64,000 nt of DNA. Origin: Welwitschia mirabilis. Lineage: Eukaryota; Gnetophyta; Gnetopsida; Welwitschiales. Location: NCBI GenBank assembly GCA_051453625.1, contig JBOZIK010000001.1, positions 214,401,765 to 214,465,764 of the forward strand, given 5' to 3'. The stretch's first letter is position 1; each line of letters starts with the position of its first letter. The notes under the pieces are model-generated. The model was not told the origin of the DNA. It worked only from the letters and a program-made list of their open reading frames with translations, and did not search any database. Positions 11,805-24,679 of this stretch are shown piece after piece. The position numbers and the translations under genes are program-made.

Positions 11805-13001
11805 TGTTTTGGTATGAATTTATTTGAACAAAACACACATTAGTATTAAAAAGAGTTAACTCAAATGTCAAAATCTCCTGAAGGCACTAGGATAGAAGTT
11901 ATAGAATTTATTTTGATAAAGCATGTTTAGTATTTTTTCTCTAGATAAATAAAATTAGGAATAATGTAGAAATACAATGAAATATCAAAGAAAATGCAAT
12001 GCTTATAGATAAAATGCAAATGAAATAAAATAACTCTACGTAATGAATCTATTTCATTACTAATCATTTTATCATCATAACCATCCCTTATCACTTAGAT
12101 CAATTAGGAAAAACTATCACTTAAAATTAACCAACATAATCTATAAGTTACATCAAATAGAATAAAGATAAATGCAACTATTAAGTTATGGAAATGCAAT
12201 ACAGAATAAAAGGAAAGTACTAAACTAATAATATAACCTTAACAAAGGTTTCTCTTATGATTTACATCAAGTATGAAACTATCATGGACTCATAACCAAT
12301 ATAACCCATAATAAAGATGCACATAATAAAAGAAAAACAATCTTCTATTAATCTTGAACCAACATCCAGTTATAAAGTAGTAAAACCTCAATGGAGAATA
12401 CACAACATAATACCAATGAAGAGTTATCTCTATAGATTAGGATGGACATCTTCCCTTTGATCTTGCATCAAAAAACTTTCTAATATAAAAGATGAATTTC
12501 TAAGAGAGGGTAAGATGTGTATTTATAGTTCTGCATGGAATATTATAGAACAAAATCCTAAAAGTTAGAAATAAAACCCTAGTAACCTACATGCAGTGCA
12601 TCATCCCATTATAAATATAATTAATTTTTTGATATAAGATATTTATTGTCTTTACTGTCATCTGGACAATTATAAGAGATGACATCCTATAATAGAATAT
12701 GGATCATTATTTTTCATCCCTATAACCTTAGTTCATGTTAGTATCACCATCATCCTAATAGTTGTGGAGATGACATAGATAGGCTTCTTAAGCTCTTTAG
12801 CTAAAAGAAATAAACCTTCCCAATCATTAGTCTTCTTCTCAAAATGCTAAGTATCAAAATCTACTTAAAATAGCTTTAAATAATTGCATGTTTTCATTAT
12901 CATTAATAAACTTTAAATAATCATTAAAATTCCATCTAAATCTACCTAAATGTCTTGTAAAAGTACTTAAAGCACCCCCGATTACATAAAATTTGACATC
13001 A
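11805..13001 (-). repeat. 5' LTR of the Athila-like element
   Basis: This LTR is the sister of 5,787-6,999 and is about 1.2 kb. The plus-strand left end is TGTTTTGGTATG, next to the PBS. The right end is TTTGACATCA, with a small deletion relative to TTGACATCTTAACA in the copy at 55,476. The TATAAATA box is on the minus strand at 12,520-12,527. Two dyad motifs lie at about 12,645-12,690 and 12,740-12,790. The two LTRs of this element differ visibly from each other, so the insertion is old. Confidence 0.8.
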
Positions 13002-16000
13002 TAGTAGAGGGTCTAGATGAGACTAGCCTAAAATGACTTTTTTATCCAATAAATAAATATGATAATTCAAATTGAGGATAGGCTTCCTAACTTACAAAAC
13101 ATTTGTGGGATAAATAAACTTTTGAAAATTCCTTGATGAATAACATAGCCTATGTCTTAGTGAGTGCTTTAGGTATTAATCATTTTATCCTAGTTGATGT
13201 ATTGTTACTTATCATATGATTTTGTTGATTTTATTTCTTTAAATATTCTAGCTAACATTCTATATGCTTCTTCCTCTTTTGAAGATTGGAAGAAAATAGT
13301 TACTCATTTGCTAAGGTAAGGAAAAGTTGGTTAATTAGTTTTTCTTGTTATTTATAGAAATCAAGGACATGTTTCTTAGATTATTTATTAGTATTAACAA
13401 GGCATTAAAGATAGATAAATCAAACTATGCATGGGATAGTTTCATAAATGTCATTTTTTTTTTGTAGTTTATGACTAAATCTAAAAAAAAATAAGTAATT
13501 AGGTAGAGAAAAGTTTAGTAATGTAGCTACGATACATTCATTTATAAATTAAAATTATACTAAGATTTTAAAATAGTTTAAAAGGTATAAATTATGATCT
13601 TTATGAGAATTTGTACATTATTTTACATCATGGAAGAATCAAAGGAAGTGTAGAAAAGAAGCATCTAATTTACATAGAGGCAATCTTAAATCATTAAAAT
13701 ATCTTTTAATTAGAACATATTAAATCAAAAAATATTAATACATTAGAGGTCAAAACAAAATGTAAATTTTCATATCTATCTTAGTTTTCTAGAAAATGTT
13801 AAAGGTGTACCTCTAAACTGAATTAGGAAGTTAATTGTCCCATTTGAAATTAAGCAATTTAAGGTTTTATTATGAATTAGGAAGTCTAAATGATAATGGT
13901 AGTGCATCATTTCCTAGTATTAAATATGAATTTGTTATGACAATTAATAGTTTTTAACTAATATTTAATAGTTGTTGTTGCATCTTTTATAATTTTTACA
14001 TTTCATGTTAGATGCATTTAAAATTTTTATGGATATTATATGGGAATTTTAACTACCATGTGAGTTGTAAAAACTATTTTGTAGGAAAAGAACATATTTT
14101 AAAAAAGAGGATGATGTTCTTTCTTCTACTATGATAAGATCTAATGGATAGATATATTTGATATGAAAGCCATTAAAAGAAGTTGTTATTATCTTAAATG
14201 GAAAAGGTAAACATTAATACTATACTTTTATTAAAATTCTCCAAAGTTAAAATAAGATGAAAGCATCAATAATTTGTGATAGTTTCTTTTAAAGGAAAAG
14301 ATTAAGTAGGTGAAGAAAATATTTGTAATTGCATTTAGTTAAAGAGATACTTCATTCACATGAAACTTTGGATGATCTTTTTAAGGATTATTTCTTACAA
14401 TAGCTATATGAATGTATTTTGATGGAATAATGAATTCTTAATAGGATCAATCATTTTCAAATCATCTTGGATTTGTAAGAATTAGTAAAAGCCTAGATAA
14501 CTTTATAAAATATGTTTTTCTCCTATGTATAAGCCTAAGAAAAAATTTTAAGTAAATTATTAATAAATTATAAATCAATTTTAAAAAATAACATGAATGA
14601 GCAATAATGAAAAGTAACCAAAAGAACATATTTAGTCATGACATATTTTAGAGTATATTTGTCAATCATAGATTTATTAATTTTATTTGAAAAATATTTA
14701 TATTTATTTTTAAAAGATATTAAATTTCTATGTAGCTAGAATTTATTATTAATTTAATCCATTTAAAAATGATAAATCTAAATTTTGCATTCAAAACATA
14801 AGAAGTTTTTATTTATAATTTGTAATATTAACTAAAAGAAGTATGTAAATATTATGTTTGTGTATTTTTATCATAACCAATTTATCATTTTAGTAACTTA
14901 ATTTCATACCTCTAAGTAAATAATAATATAGGCCTACATGTGGAAAAAAAAAAGAAATGATAAGAGAAGTAGAGAATTAACTATACTCATAATGATGGCC
15001 AATGTTAGAGTAGTGTATATATACTATTGTAACCCATGTCATGACATAAATGATTATAATTTATATATATACTTGGTTCTATTTGTAAATAGGCATTTCA
15101 TGAAGAAGTTAACAATATATTACCTAATGTATGTAAAATTTAACTCCTAGTCATCTTTATGCAATGTTGATGTTATTTGTCACTTAAATAACCTTACCTC
15201 TATAAGTGAAATATTCTTATTATGTTTTAATGAAGGAGTGATATCTTGGTTAATTTACTTTAGTATTACATCTTTTTCCTTATTACATTTATAAGTTATT
15301 AGCTTGAAAAGTCAATTTACCTTATCTTTATAATCCAGTAGTAATTTACACATTTTCTAAATAACATAGAAATAAGTTACATCTTGAACATAGAATTTTA
15401 AGTCCCAAAGGCTTAACTTTATATTTAACAACTTGTTTTAATAATAAATTATTCTTTAAACATTAGGTTAAGACCTGTACTATTTTTATTTATTGTTAAC
15501 TATTTTATCCTCAACTTCCTTTTTTCTATATTTGATTTTTTTTTTGATCGAAAGAAATTTTCTTTTTAAGAATTAAACTCACAACCATAAATTCACTATA
15601 GTAGTACTCTTTGATTAGGATGTTGCTTACTACCCTTCAAATCTAAAAAACTAAGAAATGCTAGGATAATGTATAGATAATTTTTCCCTTCAATTTTCTC
15701 TTTTCTATAGCTATATGTCTTTTGATTTTTGGATAAAAGACTTTTTGGTTTTCAAAATTAAACTCACAATCATAAATTCACTAGAGCACTACTCTTTTAT
15801 GAGGATGTTTCTAACTATTCTTTAGATCTAAAAACCTAATTAATTCTAGAATAATGTATAAATATTTTTAAGATTAACTAGAAATGTTAAGATTAACCAT
15901 GTTATAATGTCATTACTTTATCTAATATTTTTACATTATTGATATGAAAAGTGTTAAGATAAGCAAGTAGAAATAATTAGGTATGTAGTATAGGATATAA

Positions 16001-16329
16001 TAAAATACCAAGTATACTTTTTAAAAATAAAAAAAATGGGATGTGGAGAAATAATTTTTAGATAGTACCATAAGACTTCATAGGACCATCATGAATTGAA
16101 TATTAACAATATCTCATTTTTTGCTTTTATTAGATAAGAATATTTAGATGTTGATTCAAAGTCACTAGAATAAAACATTGACTATGAAGTTAAATATAGG
16201 ACATATGCATGAGAAACTAAAATAATGATAAAATTTCAAGAGCTTTAAACCACATTTCTAAGATATGAAACACATGAATCTTAAAAATAAATAAAACATC
16301 CACTATTCATATAGATTATTTACGAGAAG
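13002..16329. other. Unassigned degraded DNA
   Basis: No LTR, RT or gag landmark could be matched with confidence on either strand. A 70-codon plus-strand frame at 14,938-15,150 starts in an A-rich run and has no family resemblance. The direct duplication at 15,530-15,885 is the only clear structure. Because a plus-strand gypsy integrase fragment follows at 16.3 kb, part of this may be the rest of that element decayed beyond recognition. Confidence 0.4.
15530..15885. repeat. Diverged tandem pair, period about 185 bp
   Basis: The words AAACTCACAACCATAAATTC (15,575) and AAACTCACAATCATAAATTC (15,760) are embedded in two collinear blocks. Each starts with TTTGATTTTT, continues through GAT..AAAG and CACTA..AGTACTCTTT / CACTA..GCACTACTCTTT, then GAGGATGTT or TAGGATGTT, and ends near AATAATGTATA. 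It is an old local duplication with no coding potential seen. Confidence 0.65.
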
Positions 16330-16990
16330 ATGATGGAAGTTGTTTTTATTTGGCTCTGGACTACTTTTCTAAATCCATAAGTCCATTTACTTAAATGAAA
16401 TAGCTCTTAATATATATAATAATATAAAAAATATTAATTTATCATATATTCAATATTAAAAGAAAGAAAAAGTGATAATTATATTTTACATTTAAACATA
16501 TTAATGTAAATTATTTAGATATTATTTTAAAGATAAAAAGTTAAGGTATTTCACTAGTTAATTAAAATAATATGTAATACTTTGGTATTTTCAATTACCT
16601 CATAAAGCACATTCTTGTATAGGACTAAGAAATAAATTCTTAACTAAGTATCATCCAATAAGTTTAATTAAATACAATCTCAAATATAGTTTTTAAAACA
16701 TTAAATAAGTATAACCAAAATTTAATGAATTTTATTATAAATATCAAACATTATGAAGATGATTTCAAAATCATAAAATAAATTTGGGGAAGGAAATAGT
16801 ACTTTTTATGAGGATTTAATAATAGAACAATTAGACATATTATGTAGAAGAAGTACTAAAAATCAAAATATTAGAGTCATAAGAGAAACCTTGGCTTATA
16901 AGATAAGAAAAAGATAAAAAAGAAAGAAAAGAATAAGAATCCATTTGATTAAATAAATAAATAATAATAAAGTGTTTAAGAAAGTATGTA
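16330..16990 (+). pseudogene. Ty3/gypsy integrase fragment, heavily decayed
   Basis: Near 16,620-16,720 the plus strand reads LRNKFLTKYHPISLIKYNL followed by a stop-rich tail that still keeps KFNEF. This fits the integrase stretch TKL.FSTAYHPQ.DGQTEVVNR....P..W. Weaker matches upstream (FSKSISPF near 16,360, DKKLRYFTS near 16,540) fit the FSK.AHFIP and SDRD..F.S parts in the right order. The catalytic Asp and Glu positions are not preserved. It is a separate and older gypsy insertion than the chromovirus that begins at 17,125. Confidence 0.5.
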
Positions 16991-17124
16991 AAGGATAGGT
17001 TATAGATTTCTTTAATTAAAAAAATGACCTACATAAGTGCTTTATAAAGAAGTTTATGAATCTAAATTTTTTATATAATACAAAACATTTATATAATGAT
17101 TGAATGTTAATAGAGTAGATCGTA

Positions 17125-20100
17125 TGACTATTCTATCCCATATTTTGTAAACTTTAGTTATGATTTTAAGAAAATGATGAAATACTCTTCTTTAAAGGCC
17201 TTGTCAAAACAAGATGATATTTTAAATTAACCTTATATTGTAAATTTTTATAATTTACCATGAAAACTATAATTATTATGTTATAATGTTTTTATAAGAA
17301 AATCTATGTACATATTTAAAATTATATAATCCTACTATGTAAGGAATTAAAATCACATGATAAACCTAAAAAAGAAAAAAAATTCAAGAGGATATAATGA
17401 TATATTTTACATCTTATTTACTCATTTAAATTCTTTGTAAATGTAATAGGTATATTATATTATGAAAAAACATTCTTATTCTTTGAATTATGTGATTGAT
17501 AGATTTTATAGATTATGAGATAAATAAGCATCCAAATACATACATGCACTATTACCTATAACCAAGTATGATAAATGAGTATATCTACTCTACCATAACT
17601 TTTATCTTCTTGAGATGTATTTAGGTAGTTGATTCATAGCATATTTATTATTTTCTTCATTGGAATTGAAGAGTTTACCTCATTATGCCACATGAGAATT
17701 TTGAGATTTGTCCATTTATTCTTTTAATGCATGTATTGGATTAATTAGACTTACTTATGATTCTATAAAGGATTAAAAGAAGTTAACATGAGGACATGAT
17801 GCATGTAATTTATATTACTAATTAAAGAAAGAATATTACTCACTGAAGTTAGGTGGATGAGTCATAGATATGATCTCTTTTTATACTCAATATCACTTAT
17901 TTACTCATTCCAATTATTAATAATAAATCTTATGATCTTGTGATTTTGAGCTATGTTCCTTTTGTTTGTCTATATATAAAGATCATTTCTTCTCTTATAA
18001 AGGAGAAAATACTTTTCATTTTCCATGGAAGTGCATGTCCTTTTTTTCCTTTTTCTTTTCATTTTCTTACTTTTGAAGCTTGGAGCTTGGAAGCCTGAAG
18101 CCAAGGATTCATAATTCTACATCTTCATCACTCTTCAACCATTAGTGACTTTCTAATATTTCCAAGTAAGATCTTTACTCATATTGTTCATCTAATATTT
18201 TTTAAATATTCTAGTTGAGTGATGATATATTGCATTAGTTAATTATTATGGTTGTTTATGTATATATTTTTAATCTTATTCCATTATATTGGCTCTCACT
18301 AAAACACTAGAAACATATGAGGCATCTCTTATTCTTGATAACAGAGGTTGCTAATGGATGATTATTGTTAAGTAACTAAGGGGTTCACTATAGAGAAAAA
18401 GAGGGGGGAGGAGGGTGGAGGCAAAGGAAAATTTGGATACCAATGTTTATTTTCATATTATATTTTTATTTATTATGAATTAGGTTCATCTTCTTATGGG
18501 CAAGGATCTGATCCTTAAAAATATCTTCTAGGCTAGCACTCTTTCATGAAAATCCTAAGGCTTATAACAAATGGTTTTTTTTTTTTGAATTGATTTGATT
18601 TTTCTTTATATAACAATTTGAATTAGTAAATTTATTTAACATATTATATAAATAATTAGTTATTATATCCATTATTTCACTAACCTAAGTCATTACATAA
18701 CTAGTTGTAAAAGATTTACCCTTTTATTATAGCAAAAATTAAATTTCTAGTATAAAGACATATGTTAAAATTACTATAGCTTGTTAATTTACAAGTATAA
18801 ATTAGTCAAGTTTTTTTAATAAGTCTAGGATTATGTCATGATTATGAAAATATGAAAAACATAATTTTTCTAATGTGTAATAATTTTTAAAAAAATCATT
18901 TATTAAAATACATTAGGAAATAAATACAGAAAATAATACGTAATCAATGTATGTTCTTGTTACTAATAGCCATTATATTTAAAAACCTAAGCATCTTAAG
19001 TTGTAAGTAATTAAATATGATTTCCAAAATATCTTGAATCATTAAGAACACAAAGTATTTTGAAACTTATAATCATTTTAGTGTAGTGTTGTAGAGTGTA
19101 ATTTTAGAAAATAGCTTTCATAACCTTAGAAAGAATATTTTTAGAACTCTAAGATAGATTAAGTTAGATTCTAAATATCCTATTATGAATATAATTTAAT
19201 GGAAATCTATTGTAATTTATTTTTTATAATTAAGTAATTATTAAATTATTTATTATGCTATTTCCTAAGAGCTCAAAAACATTTTAATTAATATTATAAA
19301 TTTTAGAAGAATTAGTACATAAAATGTTATAGAGAATTTAAGTATATAAGATAAGTTTCTATTAATATCCTTAAGTAAATTACTTAGAAATAATATTTTA
19401 TTTCAATAAATACTTCTTTTACCTTTTCCTTTTTATTTACTTTGAATGTGCATGCCTACAAGAGTTTTCACATAAGTAGTTTAAGTAATATAAATAGTCC
19501 TTAATTTATTAGTTATTTTCTTAACTTATAATATAGCCATATGAGTCTTGGATAAGGAATTATATTTTAGTAATCATTATTGAGCTATAAATTTTTTTTT
19601 TCAATCTTCCTTACACAATGAAAATTATCATACGAGTATGGAAGAATGCTACTAGGATTGGTATGGCTCTAGTTCTGGATTAGTTTGTTAAAGTACATTA
19701 TTAAGATATGATTTGATACATTTTTTATTTTTTCGTTATTATTGAGGAAATAAAAGAAACAAATATTTCACTTATTTAGATTTTCATTACATAATCTTGA
19801 ATATAGGGATGTTCTAGTATGTTTTTTTTTAATAATGATTGTTTCCATAAAATAAACCTAATGGTAATTAGAATTACAATAACTAGATAAATAATCCATT
19901 AAATATTTGCATTAGTTAGAATTTTATGCATGAATTTATGTGGTGTATTAAGTGAATAGAACAAAATCAAGATAATCCTAATACTAGTCATTTTCAAACT
20001 TGGATTTCATCACCAAGGTGGATTGTATTCCTTTTTTTTTTGCTTTTTTTTTAATAATACCCTTCTAGAAGTGGATTTAATCACCCCTCTCTTTCCCTAC

Positions 20101-20706
20101 TCATATATGAGCTACTCTAATTTAGTATCTTGATACCTTAACATTAATAAATTATGTTGCATCATCTAAATATGTTTCAAGGAAGTGGAGGTCATTTGTA
20201 AGCATACATACACCTAACATATCACTTGTCACCTGTATTGGGGGTATATCAAGGTGAAGTGTAAGCTATGAAGTTGAGATCAACCATGTTCGTATAGTTT
20301 AAAACATGAAATAAAACCAACTCACATCTAAAAGGTGATTAGATATTAATTTCAAATGTCATTAATAAGAGTTATAACCTTCTATTATATTAGTTAAGTG
20401 TTATTCTTAAACTCATTCATGTATGCTTTACAACAAGTTTGAATCCCCTAAACTATTTATGTGATGCAAACTAGGAAGAGATGGAGGATAAAAACTTATG
20501 ACATTACTATTATTTCTAAATCAAAATAATCTAGAAATAAATTATACATAAATAAATAATATTAATATGATTTATTTTTTTATAATATAAAATTTAATCC
20601 TAGGTTTTTCTATGTCTATTTAGATAGTAATATTAAATTAGAAAGGAAGAGAAACAAAAAAATAAAAAATGTGTTTGACTAGAAGAAGGAAAGAGAGGAT
20701 ATCACA
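17125..20706 (+). repeat. 5' LTR of the chromovirus
   Basis: It starts TGACTATTCTATCCC and ends GGATATCACA, immediately before a PBS. The start matches TGTCATATTCC at 26,531, and the end matches GGAATTAAAC near 32,026. It is about 3.58 kb. The order of blocks (CTTTTGAAGCTTGGAGC near 18,075, TAATGGATGATTATTG near 18,350, AAATAATTAG near 18,650, TATATCAAGGTGAAGTG near 20,247) is shared with both downstream copies. No internal gene was seen; the LTR is noncoding. Confidence 0.8.
17971..17980 (+). promoter_or_regulatory. TATA box of the chromovirus LTR
   Basis: TATATATAAA lies in the LTR, about 30 bp before TCTCTTATAAAGGAG and a CT-rich run, the normal setting of an LTR transcription start. The matching place in the 3' LTR copies (near 27,395 and 27,720) has decayed to CTATACTTT. 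Confidence 0.5.
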
Positions 20707-20709
20707 AAT

Positions 20710-20721
20710 TGGTATTAAATC
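20710..20721 (+). promoter_or_regulatory. Primer binding site, tRNA-Met type, decayed
   Basis: TGGTATTAAATC lies three bases after the LTR end. The standard plant PBS is TGGTATCAGAGC. Two of the three differences are transitions. It marks the start of the internal region and gives the plus orientation. Confidence 0.65.
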
Positions 20722-21849
20722 TATAGGTTAACTAAAATAATACCTATGTTAAGCAATTATGAATTTATAAGAATATAAATCTAATTATATCTTTAACAAC
20801 CTTTCTACATAAAAGTCTTAAAGTTAGTTATAACCATAATAACCTTAATCTCTAGTAGCTATAAAGTGAATTATATTTCCTATAATTTTAAACCATGGAT
20901 AAAATCAGTTATATCTTTCATAATACTAGATTTTAAGATAACTCTAACTTTTAGATAAGCATGAATTTAATCACCTTATAATAGTAATGATTTTAAATAT
21001 ATGTAGAATTTTCCTACTTCCTAAATAATCCTAGCAACTTAATAATCCTAAAAGTTGATAATGTTTGGGATAGTTCCAAAGTATCAATAAAGTTAACTAG
21101 AACACCAACTCCTAGATGATCATTATGTTAATCATATTTATGAAAATTCTAAATTCCTAAACAAACTTAAAATAAAGATTAATTTAAGGTATTAAAAACT
21201 CTATTATCATATAATTAAAAATAATAATCACCTAGGAGAGAATTTAGGATAATGAAATTGTATGATTCCTTAACAAGATTAAGATTATGTAAGAAATATA
21301 AATAGTAAAAAAATGCCTTATAATTAGATACACTTGAAAATAATTAAACCTCTAACCAAGTTATTCATTTCAAATTATATGGTCATATAATGAGGTCCAA
21401 TCACCTCATAATGATAACCTCCTTCCTAAGATCATAAAAATATTTTAAAGTATAACCTGTAATAATATTTATCCTATTTTTAAATGTAATCTCATAAAGA
21501 ATTTCACTTCTCTTAGATGTCTAATTGTTAACAATTAGACTTTGAGGTTAAGTTAGTTGTATCAAGTAATAAGAGGCTTAGTAACCTAATGATGAAAATA
21601 AACTCTTATTTAATATTAATTAAAAAGCATTGATGAATACATTCATGAAGTTCCTATCACAAATTGTAAATTAAAGTTAACATCCACAAGTAAAAAATAG
21701 TATTAATAAAACTAAGTAATTAGGTATGAAAAATTTAATTTAAACTTTTATTAAGCTAAATTAATCTAAGTTTGTAGAAGGTTCAAATCCATCTAAAACA
21801 AACACATGAATGGGTGATGTTAAAAGGGTTATAAATACCTTACGATGTG
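20722..21849 (+). other. Chromovirus leader and probable N-terminal gag, not readable
   Basis: This is about 1.1 kb between the PBS and the first recognisable gag words. It is stop-rich in all plus frames. A perfect inverted word TCTAATTGTTAACAATTAGA lies at 21,520-21,539 and could form a hairpin. Nothing else was seen. Confidence 0.4.
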
Positions 21850-22560
21850 ATGAATATGAAAAGGACTCTTTGGCTATTTATATGTTACAAAGATAAGATC
21901 AACAATTATGGTAAATTAAAATGATCACATTGGGAGATATAGAACTTTTATAAAGGAAAGTTGAGTACATCTTTAAGGATAGGTATATCACCAAGTTATA
22001 TAATCTAAGACAAGTTTATAATGTGATAATAGCATCTCAAAACTATAAATTTATAGAATTATCAGGACATGTATCCTATAGAGATCTAGACAAAGAAGCT
22101 AAAGCAAATCTCTTTATTGATAGCATTCTTCCTTCTATTTCTGGTAAAGTATTCATGTTTTAACCTAAGAGTCTAGTAGAAGCTATAGAAAATGTAAAGA
22201 TATTAGAACAAAACTAGTTGAGAAAACAAGAAATTAAGAAAAGAATTTTCCATAGGGAAATATCCTTAAGGAGAATTGATTATAAATGCCTTATTAAAGT
22301 AAGAATTAATACTTTAGTAAAAATAATATAAATAGTAGTAATATTAAAAGTAGGAACTTTAATCAACCTACACAAGCTCAAATCAAAAGAACTTAGAATG
22401 TTCCTAGTCAATAAAAAAAATGCAAGTAATCAACCTCAAAAACCAAACTTTAAAAAAATTCTTAATCAGTATTAGTACTAAAGTCAGTATAGTGGATATT
22501 AATACTGAAATTATAAAGGAAATCATATTGTAAGAGAACATTCATTACATTATATATACC
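21850..22560 (+). pseudogene. gag: gag (capsid/nucleocapsid) of the chromovirus
   Basis: Gag packaged the element RNA into virus-like particles. The plus frame at about 21,980-22,230 reads DRYITKLYNLRQVYNVI, then ELSGHVSYRD, KANLFIDSILPSISGKV and LVEAIENVKILEQN. This follows the plant retrotransposon gag pattern of F..L.QG..V..Y...F..LS, then a KA..F..GL.P.I..V word, then EA...A...E. Near 22,503-22,541 the CCHC zinc knuckle has decayed. A few stops interrupt the frame. No start codon could be chosen because the N-terminus is unreadable. Confidence 0.65.
22503..22541 (+). other. Decayed CCHC zinc knuckle of chromovirus gag
   Basis: The thirteen codons read Y-stop-N-Y-K-G-N-H-I-V-R-E-H. The family form is C-x-x-C-x4-H-x4-C, often CWNC.K.GHI.REC. 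The His is kept. The first two Cys are Tyr and the Trp is a stop; each is explained by one G-to-A change on the plus strand. The last Cys is His. Confidence 0.5.
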
Positions 22561-22654
22561 TTTTTAGACAACAACTAGAAAAGCCTCAAGGATGAAAACA
22601 TGTTTTTTAGTCAATAGAATGACTTCGAATAATAATAGGTAATCAAAGGGTGCA

Positions 22655-22990
22655 ATTTAGAGCTCTATTATAGAAGGTAATACTTTACTTAATAATGAAA
22701 AGGTAACTATTTTATTTAATTATCAACTAATATATTACTTTATATTTCTTAGAATTATTGTAAGAGAAAACTTTTATACTCCAATTAAGGGATGCATAGA
22801 GCTAGTAAAATTTAATTATCAAGTTCAAAATTGTACTTTATCCTTTAGTGGTAGGATTTTCACATACAATCAATTGTTATTAANNNNNNNNNNAACTTAG
22901 AAAAATATGATATTATTTTGGATATGAATTGATTAATGCAGAATAGAGTAATTATAAAGTGTATAAATCATCAAGTAGAAATAATAAATC
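22655..22990 (+). pseudogene. Aspartic protease of the chromovirus
   Basis: Retroviral-type proteases cut the Gag-Pol polyprotein. The plus frame reads IIEGNTLLNNEKVTILFNYQ and continues IYYFI. This matches the ..EG...I.....LFDSGASHSFI signature, with the catalytic Asp replaced by Asn and the Gly-Ala lost. Further on, NLEKYDIILDMN-stop-L matches the ..FDVILGMDWL motif. A 10-N gap at 22,884-22,893 breaks it. Confidence 0.65.
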
Positions 22991-23199
22991 ATGATTAAAG
23001 ACTAATGTCTTAAGGTCATTAGAAATTAGCAGTTAATGTAAAGCATACAAAAATAGAAATTAATATGGGATCACTAATTTATATGCTATACATAAAATCA
23101 AGTACCTTGAAGGTATGAGGAACTTTAGTAAAAAATATACCAATAGTTCAAGAATATCTTAATGTATTTACAGTAAATTTATTAATAATGTCACTACTT

Positions 23200-24600
23200 T
23201 GAGAAGTTAATTTTTTCATTAAATTAATACTAGGAATTTAATCAATTTTTAAGACACTATATAGAATGTCTCCTACCGAAATGTACGAATTAAAAATGTA
23301 TCTTGAAGAACTCTTATAAAAAGTCTTCATTATCATAGTTTATCATNNNNNNNNNNNNNNNNNNNNNNNNNNNNNNNNNNNNNNNNNNNNNNNNNNNNNN
23401 NNNNNNNNNNNNNNNNNNNNNNNNNNNNNNNNNNNNNNNNNNNNNNAAGTACTCTTATAAAAAGGCTTCATTATCATAGTTTATCATTATTGGAAAAACC
23501 TGTATTATTTGTAAATAAGAAGAATGTAATATTAAGATTATACATTGACTATAGATAGCTAAATAAGGTTATCATAAAAAAAAAAGTATTCATTACTAAT
23601 AATAGATGATATTTTTATTATTCAAGGAAGCTAAGGTATTCCTCAAAGTTGATTTAAAATATAGATACCATTAAGTTTGAATTAGAGAAGAAGACATTCA
23701 TAAAATAGCATTTAGAACTACTATGAACATTATGAGTTCACTATTGTGCCTTTTTATTTAGCTAATACCCCTATAGTATTTATGATTCTTATACATTACA
23801 TATTTCAATTACATCATGACTTATTTGTAATATTATTTATTAATAATATTCTCATTTATTCTAAGACTTATCAAAATCATGAGAAACACTTTAGATTAGT
23901 ACTACAAGATTTATGTAATCATCAATTTTATACTAATATAGAGAAATGTTCTTTTTGAAATGAAACCATTTAGTTTCTAGGTTATGTATTATTCAAGAAA
24001 GGTATATTAATGGATTAAGATAAAGTTAGAATAATCGTGGAATGCCAATACCTATAAATATTGCTAAGGTTAGAAGAATTTTTCATTTTGTTAGGTATTA
24101 TTTTTGTTTCATCTTCAACTTCTATAAGATAGCCTATTCATTAGTAAGCCCTTTAAAGAAAAATAAAAACTTCCAATAGATAAAAAATTGTTAGAAATCA
24201 TTTAATTAGATTAAAGAATGCTTAACTAGTGCTCTAGTCTTAGTAATATTAGAGAAGGTAATATTTAAAGAATGCTTTAAATATCTTTGTAGTTTATAAT
24301 AATGCATTTAGAGAAGGTCTTTAAGTAGTTCTTAAATAAGATTAAATGATAGCAGCTTATGAATCTAGATAACTTAAAACTCATAAGAGAAATTATCCTA
24401 TTTATGGTTGTGAATGAACTATAATAGTTTTGGTTTTAAATTCATAGAAGCAGTATCTCTATGGTGTAAAGTTTCAAGTTATATAGATCATAAAATTCTA
24501 AATTACATTTTTACTCAACCAAGCTTGAACCTTAAATAAAGAAGATGGATGAAATTTCTATTTGATTTGATCTAAAGATTTCATACCATGAAGCTAAGTA
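23200..24600 (+). pseudogene. Reverse transcriptase and RNase H of the chromovirus
   Basis: RT copied the element RNA and RNase H removed it. Recognisable parts in order are: KPVLFVNKKNVILRLYIDYR then LNKVIIK (23,485-23,580; family K.GT.R.CIDYR.LN..TIK), and an open stretch at 23,746-23,958 starting MPFYLANTPIVFM (family MPFGLTNAPATFM). In that stretch the active site FIDDIL reads FINNIL (23,842-23,847). Then LGYVLFKKGILMD (24,000; family LGHVIS..G...D). The RNase H part (24,060-24,600) is stop-rich. The duplicated flanks of the 100-N gap at 23,347-23,446 lie inside it. Confidence 0.8.
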
Positions 24601-24679
24601 AATTAGGTTTTAGATTCTCTTAATAGATGAGGTTTTATTAAAGGATTCATAAAAAATTAAAGCTAAATTCCTAACATTA

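Larger units (their letters stand above)
5787..13001 (-). mobile_element. Athila-like Ty3/gypsy element with two LTRs and a largely replaced or deleted pol
   Basis: Two related LTRs of about 1.2 kb in the same orientation (5,787-6,999 and 11,805-13,001) bound about 4.8 kb of internal DNA. A tRNA-Asp-type primer site next to the right LTR and a purine-rich tract next to the left LTR show that the element reads on the minus strand. The part next to the 3' LTR (7,000-9,470) matches the same part of the larger element at 54,279-64,000, including the C-terminal end of integrase. Upstream of that, homology stops near 9,480, and gag, protease, RT, RNase H and the integrase core are not found. Instead there is a different broken frame (9,876-11,090). 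It is therefore either an internally deleted copy or a non-autonomous derivative. No clean target-site duplication was found. Confidence 0.8.

Noticed and set aside
14938-15150. 70-codon plus-strand frame
   Set aside because: It starts in an A-rich run, with no family likeness and no neighbouring gene structure; expected by chance in this composition.
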